Made by a program: the position numbers and the translations under genes. Shown here piece by piece: positions 34,331 through 47,457 of a stretch of DNA of 64,000 nucleotides. The notes under the pieces are model-generated. The model worked only from the letters and a program-made list of their open reading frames with translations. It ran no database searches and was not told where the DNA came from. Source of the DNA: Hemerocallis citrina (taxonomy: Eukaryota > Streptophyta > Magnoliopsida > Asparagales > Asphodelaceae); the NCBI GenBank assembly GCA_017893485.1, contig CM030363.1, positions 174,060,686 to 174,124,685 of the forward strand, read 5' to 3'. Position 1 is the stretch's first letter, and every line of letters begins with the position of its first letter.

Positions 34331-35587
34331 ACATGACACTTGATCACATTACCATGCTAGTTGTTTACTTTGACATCACACTTATACCATGTTGCTAGTT
34401 AGTTTCCCCATGTGCTTGTATCCTACATTATAAGTTGCCCGTAACTTGCAATTGACGGGTATTTGTGTTTTCTCTTTTTCTCTTTTCTGTATTAGTTGAA
34501 TTGCAGATTTTGGAGAACAGGTTCCAGATGGTATCGGAGACATGGAATATTAGTGCAGCAATTTATTATTATTATTATTTCTTGTATCTTGCATGAACAA
34601 TATTGTATTTTGAGACTTGGAATTTTTCTTGTATTTGGGCAATGTGACCCAAGACATTTGTTTTATTCAGATCATGACTATTTGAGATTTATACATTTGG
34701 TTTCAAGTATTCTTGTTGATATTTTTGCTCATTATATGCATGTGGTTGATACTCTTGCTTCCGACTCTGATGATTCTTAAGAATGTTGTAAAGATTTCTT
34801 GAACAGCTTATGGATGATGAAAATCATTCGCTGGGCTTTTGTTACGTATCCGTATTCCGTATTCTTTTTGGGAAGTGGGGCGTGACAGTATACAAGATTC
34901 CGACACTAGAGACGTTCGGTATTTCTGAATTTAACAATTTGAAGAAGAAAGCACAATATGAGATGTGGATGCAATTGTTGAAGATGGTGAAAGCAATAGG
35001 GAAGCTATTTAGACTAGATCCAAATATGTTTGGAATAGATTAGATATGAAATTAAAGATAAGTTCTTTACCTGCATATATCTTTTAATTATTTGTTGTTG
35101 ATAAGAGCTATAGTTCAAAGCTTGAGTATCCATTGTTTAATTAACTACAAGTTTGAACAATTATTTTGGCTATGTGCTAAAGATCAAGTATTTATTTTGA
35201 TAAGTTAAATTATAAGTTTGACTACAAAATTGTATCTCCAATTAAATTGTGCTTAGATTTAAATAGAGCTAATAATTCGTTTAATTGACTAATGTTTAAC
35301 AATTTGATGAATATAAGAACTTCAAAGTTACTAATAAATTGAGTGTATTGGAGACAATGAATTTGCATCACGGTAGGATAAGTCTGTACTACGCAGGCTT
35401 CTCCATCGAAATTGGAAAACACTTCTAACATGAAGTGTCAGTATGATCTACTCTAATCTTTCTTAGTAATTTCATGTGATGAATGTGTTAACGTTTTGTG
35501 TATTTGATCACATGAAATGAGAATTTTATATCATAATTATTCTCATTTTAAATCTAGCATGTTTTAAATTGTTTAGTGTGCCTTGTC

Positions 35588-38500
35588 TGTAACACCCCGA
35601 ATTCCAAAATACAATTGAATTCGAAGTTCCACAGGATCTTTACACTTCTTTCGTACAATTTTACAAGGAAATAAAACTTTTCTTTCATCAGAGTTTACAA
35701 TTACATTACATATTTACAGCGGAAGCAAATTACAACAATTTACATGAATTGAAATGTGCAACTCTTTAATCAATCTTTAATCAGCATGCATTCTTTAGTC
35801 TCGTCAATCACTTTTCCCTGCATAAAATCTGTAGGAAAGTCAGTTCATTCAACTGACGAAATATTATACACGGCCATCCTCTCTATGCCAAAAACAGTAT
35901 AACGATTCTTAATACTTAACAACCACAAACTTGTCCACAAACAAAGCTAAAGGGACTATCCTATTGATGTCGTGTTGTGAATGTGCACTTAGTTCTTAAT
36001 GCAATTATTTGTATTAGATGACACTAATGCACACTAGTTCAGAGTCTATGCAGCCCATACTACATAGGTCCGAGGGCAAGACCTTAATCGCTCTTCAACT
36101 TGTAGGGTTCAATCCCTCGCCATGACTTAATCTACTACTATAACTATGGTAAGTATCCTAGATTTTTTCTGACTTACGAACTCATGTCTAGGCGTCCTGG
36201 AGGGAATCCCAACGCACTGACACATGACTCATCATGCAGGCATCCTGTGGTAATTCAGCTCCTACCATAGACATGACACCACCCGCAGTCGTCAAACACC
36301 CCACGAGCGTCGCCACCGGGACTGTACTCTGGAGCAGTATCCACGCCCTATCATGACTCATCATGGGACATCCTGTGAATACTCTCATGCTGCCAATCCA
36401 ATGGCCCTCATACTCAATATTTTTTCCTTACTTTCATCACATCTTCACTATGTATCTAATCCTTAGTTTAATTGAATCATGAATAAAAATCAACTCTTAG
36501 AATGTAGCACTTCCACTATACCAGCCTTATTCATTTAATTCACATGACCCAACCTTGGTCTTCTCATTTCAAATATCATTTCACAATTCTTTCATTGCCA
36601 GTATAAGGCTTGACTATATCCTAATTCTCAATATCAACTCATAATTGCAACATCGAGTTTTCATACTCATAATTTCTTTTTCATGATTACTCGTAATTCA
36701 CATTTCATGTTCACAGCATTCATGCAATCATATTCATAATTCATCATAAGTCATCATGTCATGAAATTTCAATTTCATATACCATGTCAATCTCAATTTA
36801 TTCAAACACATGAGTTGCAATAATCTCATTTAATCCTCGTGCTATCGTTCATTTCCTTTATTCTACTTAAAAGGTCACAAGTCGTATTTTCATTCACAAA
36901 CAACATTCGATTTAAACAATGAAAGTCCATAAGTACCACATTTAATTTTTCTTTTATTCAAAACTTCTCTTTTATCACCACATAATTTTTCTTATGCAAA
37001 TAAATACTTTTATAATTTTTCCAAAGGTAAAACTCCATAGGATTCTATCTAATTTTCACTTCTAAATCACTTTTATTTAGTCAAAATAGTACCCAAATAT
37101 TTTTCATAACATCTACATTTTTTAGAATCATTTATATATTTTTTCCAGATTTTTAAAGTCAAAAATTTAATTAAAAAATCTCAAAAAATCAAAATTTTCA
37201 AAACTGCCGAACACAGGATTCAAACCCAAGACCTGAGAGAAGTCAAACTCAACCGCAAGCCAACTAGGCTAGGGTGCAACCACGTTAAGAGAAATGGTAA
37301 ATATGGTTAAGTGTTTTGGGTTTCAGATTTTGAATTTTTTTTGTTCAAAACGAAAAAATGAAAGGCAGAGCTTAGGTTCGAACTCAAGACCACAGGGTCA
37401 CCGACCCGTTACTATAGCGCCCAACCACCCCATGAACACTTGGTCTAAGTGACCAGATCGTCTCAAAAAGGTTTGGGATTGTTTTGATTCGATTCTTGTT
37501 CTCTACTAATTATTAAAAATTTTCCAAAACGATTTTTGTTCTTTTTCTTCTTTTTTTGAAATATAACCTTCCAAATTTTGAAACATATATAAATACAGTA
37601 AACCAGTAATTTTAAACTCATTATATCCCTATAAAACATGCATTTTTGGTCTTATTTTAAGTTTTAGGTCCATAGTGTCGACATTGAGAATAAAACATAG
37701 TTGCACACAATTGAATATAATTTTCTACAAAATACTTCATCCCTCCATCCCTTTATTTACTAGCAATCTACAATCTTTTTAAAACACAAATTTCTCCTTT
37801 TGCTCCAATAGAGTTATTTTGATTTAAACGATCACTTTCACAAGATACATTTAACTTGTCTCAAAATGTATAGATTTCTTAACACAATATGGTTCTTAAC
37901 TATCTAGCATGGCAACATATGACATCTTCTAGCAATTTAATTCATAATTTATCAACTAGCAATCATTTCAACAAACATCTTCTAAGTTATCAATTCATCT
38001 CTACATGAGCAAACATGGAGTCAATTTCACTTAAGTTTTCATTTATAATTCTATCAAAACATTTATAGCATGGTAACTAGAATTAGAAGTATGAGAAACA
38101 CCCACCTATTGGAGAAAAACAAATAGAAAGCCCCTAGAAATCTCCTAGAATGCACGAATGGACCCTTCTCATCCTAAGTTGTGCCTCAAAATTGTCTCCT
38201 CCTCCTTGGATGTAGCAACCCGAGCTTCCCCCTATTGCACTTCCGGCCTCTCCTTGGTTGAGCACGCACAAAAATATCCCCTCAATCTTTTACTCACCAA
38301 ACTCTCAATCTTTTCTCACTCTAATCCTTTCTTTCTTTAATAAATTTCTAGTGTACTAAATGAGAAGAACTAGGGGGTATTTACACATTTTTTTTTGGTG
38401 AGAATAGATGGCTAGGATTAAATCAAATTGTTAGAGATCAAAGGCTAGGATGAGTTAGGGAGTTGTAGCAACTACCCATGATCACATAACCACCTCAATC

Positions 38501-38934
38501 CACAACTCCACTCTCTCCATCTCTTCTTGCTCCATCCGGCCTAGCGTGGGTGTGCAATGCACACTCTAGTGCTTGCACGTGCCAACTAGTACTCCCTCCT
38601 TATAAGTATACAAGTGCATAAAAATTTATTTGTTCATAAAAAGTCTACAATACAAGTTCAATTGTTTTAAAAGAGAAATAAGTTAAATGGGCTCATTAAT
38701 GGACCAATTTAACCATGAGTTTAAATAATTAAAATAGTTAATTAATAAAGTGGGCTAAAAAGATAATTTGGGCTTTAGATTTTAATTAGGCTTCAAAAGA
38801 AAAATACTTTTTGAAAAATGAGGGAGAACAAATACTAAAAAAATATTTTATACGAAAAATTTATACAAATGAGATCACACGTGCAAAATACGTAAAATCA
38901 CAAAAATCTCATAAATGAAAACTAGGGTGTTACA
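35588..38934 (-). mobile_element. Solo LTR S2, family of element E, TSD TTGTC
   Basis: 3347 bp flanked by TTGTC on both sides (35583-35587 and 38935-38939). On the plus strand it starts TGTAACACCCCGAATTCC and ends GTGTTACA. It matches the LTRs of element E (45630-48952 and 63149 onward) closely. No internal region is present. It contains two tRNA-like A/B-box modules near 37216-37271 and 37374 onward. Small ORFs in it are not real. Confidence 0.95.
37216..37271 (-). promoter_or_regulatory. tRNA-like A/B boxes in S2
   Basis: On the minus strand TAGCCTAGTTGG (A box, 37260-37271) is followed by GGTTTGAATCC (B box, 37216-37226), a close fit to RNA polymerase III internal promoters. A second B-box-like motif lies at 37374-37384. 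The same pair occurs in the LTR of element E. Confidence 0.5.
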
Positions 38935-41301
38935 TTGTCATACTATGTGTATAGAGATATTGGGTCACACATCGTTTGCAGTTTGTGTGAGATTGTATGT
39001 TTTCTTCTCTAATAAAAATTAATATATAAGATGTATAACAAATGTCTGTAACTTAGGAGAGAGCATCTTTTAGTGCATGATATGACTCTATTAGTTACGC
39101 TTTGTTCTTTCCCGTTCATTGTATTGTATGTGCAAAGTTGAATTATAACATGTTAGTCATTATCTCGTTTAGCGTTTCGAAGAAGATGAAGAACGAATAA
39201 AGAAATGAGCTCTTCACTCAATGTGTTTGAGCATATGGACATTATTAGAACCACAAGAGAAAGCAAATAGTTTTGTGAAATTTGGTAGATTAATTTCGTA
39301 TTAACTCATATTCTTGTTATTTTAATGTGCAGATCATAGTCAATGACATGTGTAAGTTAAGTTTAACAAACTAAGCAATTGACAATAGTCGTTCGAATTT
39401 GTGCAGTTCTTGAATACGGCATAATAGGCTAGGACATATGAACTATATGTTAAATTTTTTATTCTTGTTAAAACTCATAATTTTGCTAAATGACACTTCA
39501 TTAAATATGACAATTGTAAAATTTGTGCTCAGATTATGATCACTAGAAAACCATTAGTTTGGTCTCTATGAGTACACAACTTCTTGAGTAAATACATTCA
39601 GATATTTGTGATCTTAGTAGCTTTGTGACTAGATGAGATAATGATTAGTCAGAAGTATTTAGTTACAGTTGGAGATGATTATTGAATACTTGTCATATAT
39701 ATGGGGTATGCAGCACTCGTTATTTTAATGAATTGAAATCTAGTTAAATGCTAAGATCAAAATGTTTCAGATTTGATAGAGGTGGTGAATATGATTTAAC
39801 AATCTTAAAGAAGTTTGCATTTGGCATAATCTCTAGTACACTCTATTTACAACAGTCAAAACGACATTGATAAAAGTTAGAATCAAACACTTAGTGAAAT
39901 GTTGAATTCTATATTATTGACTGTTGTTTGACTTTGTGTAATTATGGGTGATATTGTATTGTTAATCTTATTCCTAATTTGATACTACACTCCAAATCAT
40001 TTATACCCTGTAGACTATGGGATAGAAATACAAATAATTCTGTTAAAATGAAAACATATGGTATGATACATTTGTTAGAGTACATGAACCTAGAAGGCCT
40101 AAAGTAGGACCTATAACAAATATTTGTGTACGCCTAAAAAGTGCAAAATGTAGTTCTATGGACAGATGGATCTATCTCGTTTGTGTTAGAAGAATCTAGA
40201 CATGCAGAGTTCTTTGAGAATGTGTTCATCAAAGATAAATGTATGAAATTATCTAGTCCGACAGACACGGTCAATAATTCACAATTAGAATTAAGAACCG
40301 GCTTAACTGACACTTAAAATTTCAATGGCAGATGAGCCAAGAAGAGTCTTTAGCAGATAATAAAATGCATTTGTTGTTATATAATAATACTTTAATCTAG
40401 TTGATTTGCCAAAATGGGCTAAAACTATCGTAAGTAAGATGGGTTTTGTAGAAGAAACTTAATTTTGAAATGATCAGTTGCAATTTTAATGCAATTTTAG
40501 CAGCTGAAGGATTGATTGAGACAAGTGGGGAAGATTTGTTTGTCATTTACTCACATGACTGTCATATTGCTACAATAAGTATTTTTCTTGACTTCTATTT
40601 AAAATTTTGTTATTCATGAAAGATGTTTAAACAGTTTCGTACTAAAAGTTTTGTACTTGATATTTTGTACTGAAAAGTTTTGTACTAAACAGTTTTGTAC
40701 TGAAAACTTTGCACTAATATATTTAGTGAACTAGATTTACAAATTGGTAAAACATTGTATGTTTTAAAAACATGTGTTAATCTTGAGGTACAAATAATTT
40801 GACAGACTTTTAAAGAGCTTAGATTTGAAATAAGTAATTCAGATAAATGTCTTTAATTCTATGGTGAGTCAAATATAATTGCCTTCATTTATTTGTATAT
40901 TGTTGACATGCTTGTTGATTAGAAGTGACATCTCTATTACAATTGAAGTTAAAACTGTGCTATCCAAATATTTAGCATAAAACACCTAGGTGTTGTGGAC
41001 ACCATATTAGGTATAAGAGTGAGTTTGGGTTGGCAAGGGATAACCCTTAGTCAAACTCATTAAATTAATAATGTGTTCCAAAAGTGGGGATATAGTGACT
41101 GAAAATGTATTTTGAAATACCTTATGATTATGATAAAGGTTGATACCTAATGATGGTGCAACTATGAGACAATTAGATCATTCTAAACTTATTGGAAGTC
41201 TCATATATACAATGATCTGCACTAACAAACATAGCCTTTGAGGTAGGTATGATCTGCAGATTCAATACTAGTCCTATTAATACACATTGGAGAGCTCTAA
41301 G
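38935..41301 (+). pseudogene. Copia F pol remnant (integrase to RT), heavily decayed
   Basis: At about 39762-39905 a copia integrase motif is visible (RFDRGGEYD, then LYLQQS, relatives of SDRGGEY and YTPQQN). At about 40980-41301, allowing frame changes, late RT/RNase H words appear: VDTILGIRV, LSQTH, DHSKLIGSLIY and THWRAL. Many stops and shifts separate them. The reading continues across solo LTR S3 at 45272. Between the two patches little is recognisable. Confidence 0.6.
40637..40716 (+). repeat. Short tandem repeat (TTTTGTACTGAAAA-type)
   Basis: About five degenerate copies of a 16-18 bp unit, GTTTTGTACTGAAAA with variants, inside the copia F remnant. Confidence 0.7.
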
Positions 41302-44300
41302 TGTCATGCCCGCTTCCCAAAAAGAGTATACGGAATACGGGTACGTGATTAAGCCTAGCGAATAATTTTCATCATCCATAAGCTGTCAGGATCTTTACAA
41401 TATTTCACAGGAATAATCAGATTAGGATGCAAGAGAAGTCAACCACGCATGCATATATGAATCAATATACCAACAGAATTTACTTGAAACCAAGCTTAAT
41501 AAATTTTAAATAAACTAGATCTGAACAAGTCAATAATCCTGGGTCACATTGCCCAATACAAAATAATCCAAGTAATAGATACATTTATTCAAAATAAGCA
41601 ACATAAAATAATAATAGCAAAAACTCCAGCATCTAATATCTCATATCACCTACTCCATCGGGTAGCTGATCTCCATGATCTCCAATTTAATAAATTGCAG
41701 GAAGAGAAAAAAGGAAAAAAATGCCCATCAATGCAAGTTACGGGCCGCTTGTAGTGCATGCAACAAGTACAGGAAAAGAATAACAAATATAGAATAACTA
41801 GCATGAATCATGAACAGGATCAAGTAATTTGGTAAGATAACAGGTGCATATAACATGTAAAAGGTAATGGGTATCATGCAAGCAGGTAAATATGTAACAG
41901 GTGTCAAGAAGCATGTATAGGTAATCATGTATCAGGTAAGCATGTTATGTTAAGTCTTGTATTTATTACTATCTAGCTAGTACTTCATGCATCTCAAACT
42001 TTTACCACATGATTGCTACATTCAAACAAGTTTCGTTTAGGCCTAGTGTGGGTTTCTATAGGTCCATGTACTCAGGCATCAGGTAGCAGGTAGCTTGAAC
42101 AGGTTCATGAGTCAAACAGGTACACGAATCAACCGATTCATGCATCAACAGGTTCATGAATCAACATGTAACAAGTACACAAACCAACATGTCCATGCAT
42201 CAATAGGTATTAGGTACACGAACCAACAAGTCCATGCACATGCATCAACAGCTAACAGGTACACGAACCAACAGGTCCATGCATCAACAGGTAATAGGTA
42301 CATGAACCAACAGGTCCATGCATCAACAGGTTCATATATCAACATGAATCAAACATAAAATGGAAAACACGGACCCCTTTCTGAGTACACATACCTAGAT
42401 TGTCCACTACTATGGTCTTTCCCTTAACCCTGGCTTGATTACTTGTTATTATTATTAAACAAACATAAATGTGCACAAAACAGAGCAAGAATAATATGGC
42501 ATGAACAGGTAACAGGTTCAGATTGAAAGATAAATAGGTACAGGTGATAGATAACACATCAAAGGATAGAACCACGAAAATTCTAGTTCAGGACAGCAAG
42601 ACACTACTGCACTAAATCTGGAATTCCCGTTGCTATAAAAATGCAAATCTGGATCCGTCAAAAAATCTGGAAAATAGACTCTCGGCCGAATCCAACAAAT
42701 ATATAAGTCATATAGTATTTCACAATAACAAGTCTCAAAACAGATTTGTATCCAGAAAACGTGTTCAGCCAGAAATCAGAAGTTTGTATTCATAAACAGG
42801 AAAACAACATAAAAGCATATTGATTAAATGCAAGAAAAATATGGGGTATTCCCTATTATGTTTAGTAACAGAAAATAAAGTTTCATAATTTTCCAACATA
42901 GATAGAATAGTCTAGAAAAATCAGAAGGCAGCAAGATACAGTAGTTTTGTAAATCTGGAATCATAAACACTGCAGTACTAAAACAGCAATATCTTACAAA
43001 ATATAAATCTAAATCCAGATTCGTCAAAAGGGATAAAATAGATACAGTAAGCTATATTTCATATTTACAAAGTTTTTATAGAAAGCAAATAGAATCAGGT
43101 CGAAATTAAGGTTCTTTACTGAAAAGCAAGAAAATTCTGCAAGTATAGTGGTTATTTGCAAGCATAAAATAGTGTACAAAAGTTATCAATTAAATCCTCA
43201 AAAGTTAGGGGTCAATCCCAATCAAGTCTAGTTGTAATCAGAAAAATATTGGATCAAAATATTATCTTTAACATCAGTATAAAAATAAATTACCAGATAG
43301 AATACATATAAAACTGGATCTGGAATTTTAAACACATATGTAGTAAAATAGTCATAACTTGCAACTCATAAATTGAAACTGAGATCTGTCAGAAAATCTG
43401 AAAAGTAGACAGAATTATCTATAATTCATGTTCATAAAATATTTTTATATACTGAGTTTAATAGAGTCTAAAATACTGAACAAAAATGGGGTAACACAAA
43501 AACTGAAAACTTCTTTATGCGTAAAACCAATATAGATCGTACGAAACTCATCCAAATCATAACAAACGTGAAATATTGTATACTAGATGTCCAAGCAACA
43601 TAGTATAGGGTATTTTACAAGTCCACGACAAGTATACTACAACAAACACAACCAAGCACACGATATCATACGAGCAACATACATGTATACATCAAGAAGT
43701 GGTCATCTCTAAGTTATTTTATGTCATGTGTGTAATGAGGCAACTACGGGCGGGTCAACACAATAGAGACAAGATATAACAGGGGTTTCACACCAGAATT
43801 TTCTCTAGAACACAACTACACTACAGGCGGTATTTAGTACTTGTATTACACAAAGAAAATAATACAAGTTACTTGCCTAAGAGATGATGACGGGAACGAA
43901 GCAAGAATAAGAATAACAAGAACGGATTCCCGGGCACGAACACGATAACACGAGTTAGCGGACACGAACAAGATCTCGAACACACGATCGCGATCGCAAT
44001 CACGAACAAAGCACAGATCTCGATGATTAGGAGGATGATCAAGATGATGAAGATCAAGAGATCCAACGGCTAAATCCAAGAGCGATCAAGATCAACAAGA
44101 TCGGACGACCAAGATCAAGAGAGCAAAATTGGATGGCTGTAGATCAAAGGAGGCTTTGGCGATGAAGATCATGATCGTGATGATCAGATGGCCAGAATTC
44201 AAAGATGATCCAAACTCAAACAAATAGTAACGACAATGGGTGCACTAGCTTGGCTGTAGCGGGGTCGGCACTGGCACTCAAGGCGAGGCTGACGGCGGAC

Positions 44301-45271
44301 GGGGGGCGGTGTGGCACAGCATGGGAAGGTGCGACTGGCTGCGTCAGAGGCTTTCGACGTCGACAACAGGGCACAGGATGCTGGTGCTGCGGCATCGGGG
44401 TCGAGCAGCGCAGGGGGTCGCGCTGCCGAGGGGGGTGCAATCACTAGCTGTGTCGGGAGGAGAAGGGAGAGGAAGATCGGAGGGAGCCAAGAGGTTTGCA
44501 GCTACGTATTCGGGAGGATGACGCACGGGATGGAGCGTCGGGAGGAATCGTGGCTGATGCTGAGGAGGCATCGCACTCGCTGAGAGGAGCACAGGGTGCA
44601 CATGGTTGTTGGCATCGAGGTCGCTGCTGTGAGGCGCGACTGGGGGTCGCGAGGGCGGTCGGCTAAGGGGAGCGCGATGCAGGGAGAGGAGGCACACAGG
44701 GGGCGTCGAGAGGAGGGATTTGGGTGATGCAGGTGGGTAGGGGATGACGAAGGGAATAGGGGGCGGCAGAGTAGGGTTTGGAATAGGGTAATAGGGCGTA
44801 TATATAGGAATAGGGGAATAGGTTATTAGGGTTAGGTGTTGAAATGGGTTTAATGGGTAATGGGTAACGGGTAAAATCCAATAGGGGAAAATAGGATTTT
44901 AGGAATAATTGGGTTTATAAATTCAATAGAAAAATAAAATAACCAATAAAAGTATTGTTTATAATAAAATGTAATTTGCATTACTATACAGAATTTATTT
45001 GAAATACTACACATAAAATTAACAATAGAAACAGATTTTTAATTTATTAATCAAAGGTAATAATAATAATAACAACATAAATAGGTTTGTATTCCAATAT
45101 AAAAATCATAGTAAATAGTTACAAATAAAACTATTGATCATAAATAGACTTTAATAGGAGATCCAACAATACATTTTAACAAAAATAATTTGAAAGCGGA
45201 AAACTAATTTACAAAAAATTGAAATACCGAAAATACACAGAAAATACGTATTTGCGAAAACAGTGATTACA
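41302..45271 (-). mobile_element. Solo LTR S3, Tekay-like, TSD CTAAG/CCAAG
   Basis: 3970 bp; plus-strand start TGTCATGCCCGC, end GTGATTACA. Flanks are CTAAG (41297-41301) and CCAAG (45272-45276), one transition apart. The copia RNase H region stops at the left flank and resumes at the right one in the same frame, confirming both ends. It is related to S1 and D but longer, with its own tandem array near 42110-42340 and a GC-rich leader at 44240-44700. TATATATAC lies at 44798 (minus strand). Overlapping ORFs in the GC-rich part are not called. Confidence 0.93.
42105..42345. repeat. Tandem ~38-44 bp repeat in S3
   Basis: About five units built from CAACAGGTCCATGCATCAACAG and AGGTACACGAACCAA. 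It lies where S1 and D carry the ACATGATACTTG array, so this LTR position repeatedly gains minisatellites. Confidence 0.8.
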
Positions 45272-45629
45272 CCAAGAGGCTAATGAGTTACTTGAGAGGT
45301 TCTCAAGAGTTTGTTTTGTGCTACTCTAGTCATCCTTCAGGAATGAATGGATGATCTGATGCATTATAATGCTCATAATTTAGTGAAAGTCGATGACTAG
45401 TGGATATGTGTTTACACTAGGAGGAACAGAAATGTTATGAAAATTAAAAGGCAAACAGACATTGTACTATCATCCATGAAATCAGGCTTCTATGTGTTAT
45501 CCTCTGCAGAGGAAGAGGCGGAGTGGATTGAAGAACTTGTTGCTAGTCATCCATTAAGAAGTTTAAGTAACTCTCTAATTCTATTCGTCGACTATCAAGC
45601 TACAATGCATTGTAGCTCATAACTCACTC
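45272..45629 (+). pseudogene. Copia F RNase H remnant, right of S3
   Basis: Copia RNase H features in order: LMSYLRGSQEFVLCYSS, KIKRQTDIVLSSMKSGF (family: SKKQT..STMESEF), EEEAEWIEEL and VDYQAT (family: CDSQAA). Stops are present (for example near 45357 and 45402), with an open stretch 45437-45622. Element E is inserted directly after, at 45630. Confidence 0.75.
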
Positions 45630-47230
45630 TGTGACGCCCCGAATTCCAAAATATAACTGAATTCGAAGTGCCACAAGATCTTTACACTTCTTTCGTATAA
45701 TTTTTCAAAGAAATAAAAATATTTCTTACATCAGAGTTACATTATACCTTTACATCATTACAGCGGAAGCAATTTTATAGTAAGTTACATGAAACAATAT
45801 TTAAATCAATCTTTGAGCAGCATGTATACTTCAATTTGTCAAGCGTCCTTACCCTGCATGAAAAACTATGGTCACGTCAGTTCATTCAACTGATGAAATA
45901 TTATACACGGCCGTCCTCTCTATATTGGAAACAGTATAACGATTCTCAATACTTAGCAAGCCACAAACTTGTTCACAAACAAAGCTAAAGGGACTATCCT
46001 ACTGATGTCATGTTGTGAATGTGCACTTAGTCCTTAATGCACTTATTTCCATTATATGACACTAATGCGCATTTGTTCAGAGTCTATGCAGCCCATACTA
46101 CATAGGTCCGAGGGCAAGCCCTTAACCGTTCTTCATCTTGTATGGTTCAATCCCTCGTCATGACTTAATCGACTACCGTAACTACGGTAAGTATCCTAGA
46201 TGTTTTATGACCTACGAACTCCTGTCTAGGCGCCCTGGAGGGAATCCTAACGTACTGACACATGACTCATCATGCAGGCATCCTGTAGTAATTCAGCTCC
46301 TACCATAGACATGACACCACCCGCAGTCGTCAAACACCCCACGAATGTCGCCACCGGGACGGGACTCTGGAGCAGTATCCACGCCCTATCATGACGCATC
46401 ATGGGACATCCTGTGAATACTCTCACGCTGCCAATCCAATGGCCCTCATACTCAATGTTTTTCTCTTACTTTCATCACATCTTCAATATGTGTCTAAATC
46501 TTAGTTTAATTGAATCATGAATAAAATCAATCCCTTAGAGTTTAGCACTCTCACTATACCGGTCTTATTCATTTATTTCACATGACCCAAACCTTGGTCT
46601 TTTCACTTCAAATATCATTTTCACATTTTTTTATTGCCGGTATAAGGCTTAGCTACACCCTAGTTCTCAATTTCAACTCATAATTACAACATCGAGCTTT
46701 TCATACTCATAAAGTATTTTCATGACTAATCAAAATTTACATTTCATAAGCATAGTATTCATGTATCCATATCCTTCATAACTCATCACATTCGATATTT
46801 CAATTCCATACACAATTTATGCGTAAAAAAAAAGTTTTAACTAGTAGTATTCAATAGTTCATTTATTCCATGAATCTTTTATTCTCATTTCAATCCGTAC
46901 TAAAATCACAATTTATAAGTTTAAGTAATTACACAAATCACAATTTTCAAAATTTCTCATTACTAATTCTCATTTTAAAACTCTAAAAAATTACTCATTT
47001 ATTTTTTCTTTAATTCAAAAGACAATTTAATTTTTTTTAAAAAATCTTTTCTTGCAAATTGCCTCAATTTCTCAATTATATTTTTCCCAAAAGTTATAAA
47101 AATTTCTTTCATGAAGTCCAAATAATTTCAGTAATTTTTCCATATTTTTCCTAAATTTTAATTTATTTTAAAAAACTCAAAATAATATTAATTTTCCAAA
47201 AAAACATCTTTTCAACCAAAATCCCCATCC

Positions 47231-47286
47231 GGATTCGAACCCACCACCAGCAGCCCAAAGGACAGCGCCCAAGACCACTACGCCAA
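47231..47286 (-). promoter_or_regulatory. tRNA-like A/B boxes, module 1, in element E LTR
   Basis: On the minus strand TTGGCGTAGTGG (47275-47286) and then GGTTCGAATCC (47231-47241) fit the consensus A and B boxes of tRNA-type polymerase III promoters. Sequence between them includes TGGTCTTGGGCGC. No full cloverleaf is evident. Confidence 0.55.
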
Positions 47287-47385
47287 GTCACCGAGACGAT
47301 ATGAGAAGGGTTATTATCCGTATGTATCGACTTTCGGTATTTCGGATTTTAACAAAAAGAAACAAAAATGAAAAGCTCCATTCTC

Positions 47386-47457
47386 AGTGTCGAACCCGAG
47401 ACCAGTGACTAAGCCCCGCTACTGTAGCGACTGAAACTCTTCCAACCAATTGGTCTA
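47386..47457 (-). promoter_or_regulatory. tRNA-like A/B boxes, module 2
   Basis: About 155 bp from module 1. Minus strand: TAGACCAATTGG (47446-47457) and GGTTCGACACT (47386-47396). Weaker than module 1 but in the same order and spacing, and paralleled in S2. Confidence 0.4.

Larger units (their letters stand above)
31465..34887 (+). mobile_element. Solo LTR S1, Tekay-like, TSD GTATA
   Basis: 3423 bp from TGTAACCCCTG to GGGGCGTGACA, flanked by GTATA on both sides (31460-31464 and 34888-34892). No gag-pol, primer site or purine tract follows, so it is a solo LTR. It is the same family as the LTRs of element D. It contains a TATA box at 31931, a telo-box-like ACCCTAAC and CT-rich leader after it, and an ACATGATACTTG minisatellite at about 33945-34330. 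Confidence 0.95.
31438..35040 (+). pseudogene. Start of copia F gag, split by solo LTR S1
   Basis: An ATG at 31438 opens a short frame broken by S1. It resumes after the duplication at 34893 as a stretch (YKIPTLETFGISEFNNLKKK and on) open to 35040. The YKIP start followed by a hydrophilic helical stretch resembles the beginning of some copia gag proteins. The remainder to 35587 is too decayed to read. Assignment is inferred from position relative to the copia integrase and RNase H further right. Confidence 0.35.

Noticed and set aside
37216..37384. True tRNA genes
   Set aside because: A and B boxes are present, but no complete cloverleaf with paired acceptor and anticodon arms can be drawn by eye; kept only as tRNA-like motifs.
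44199..44697. Several overlapping GC-rich ORFs
   Set aside because: They overlap in many frames in the GC-rich leader of solo LTR S3, with no recognisable protein.
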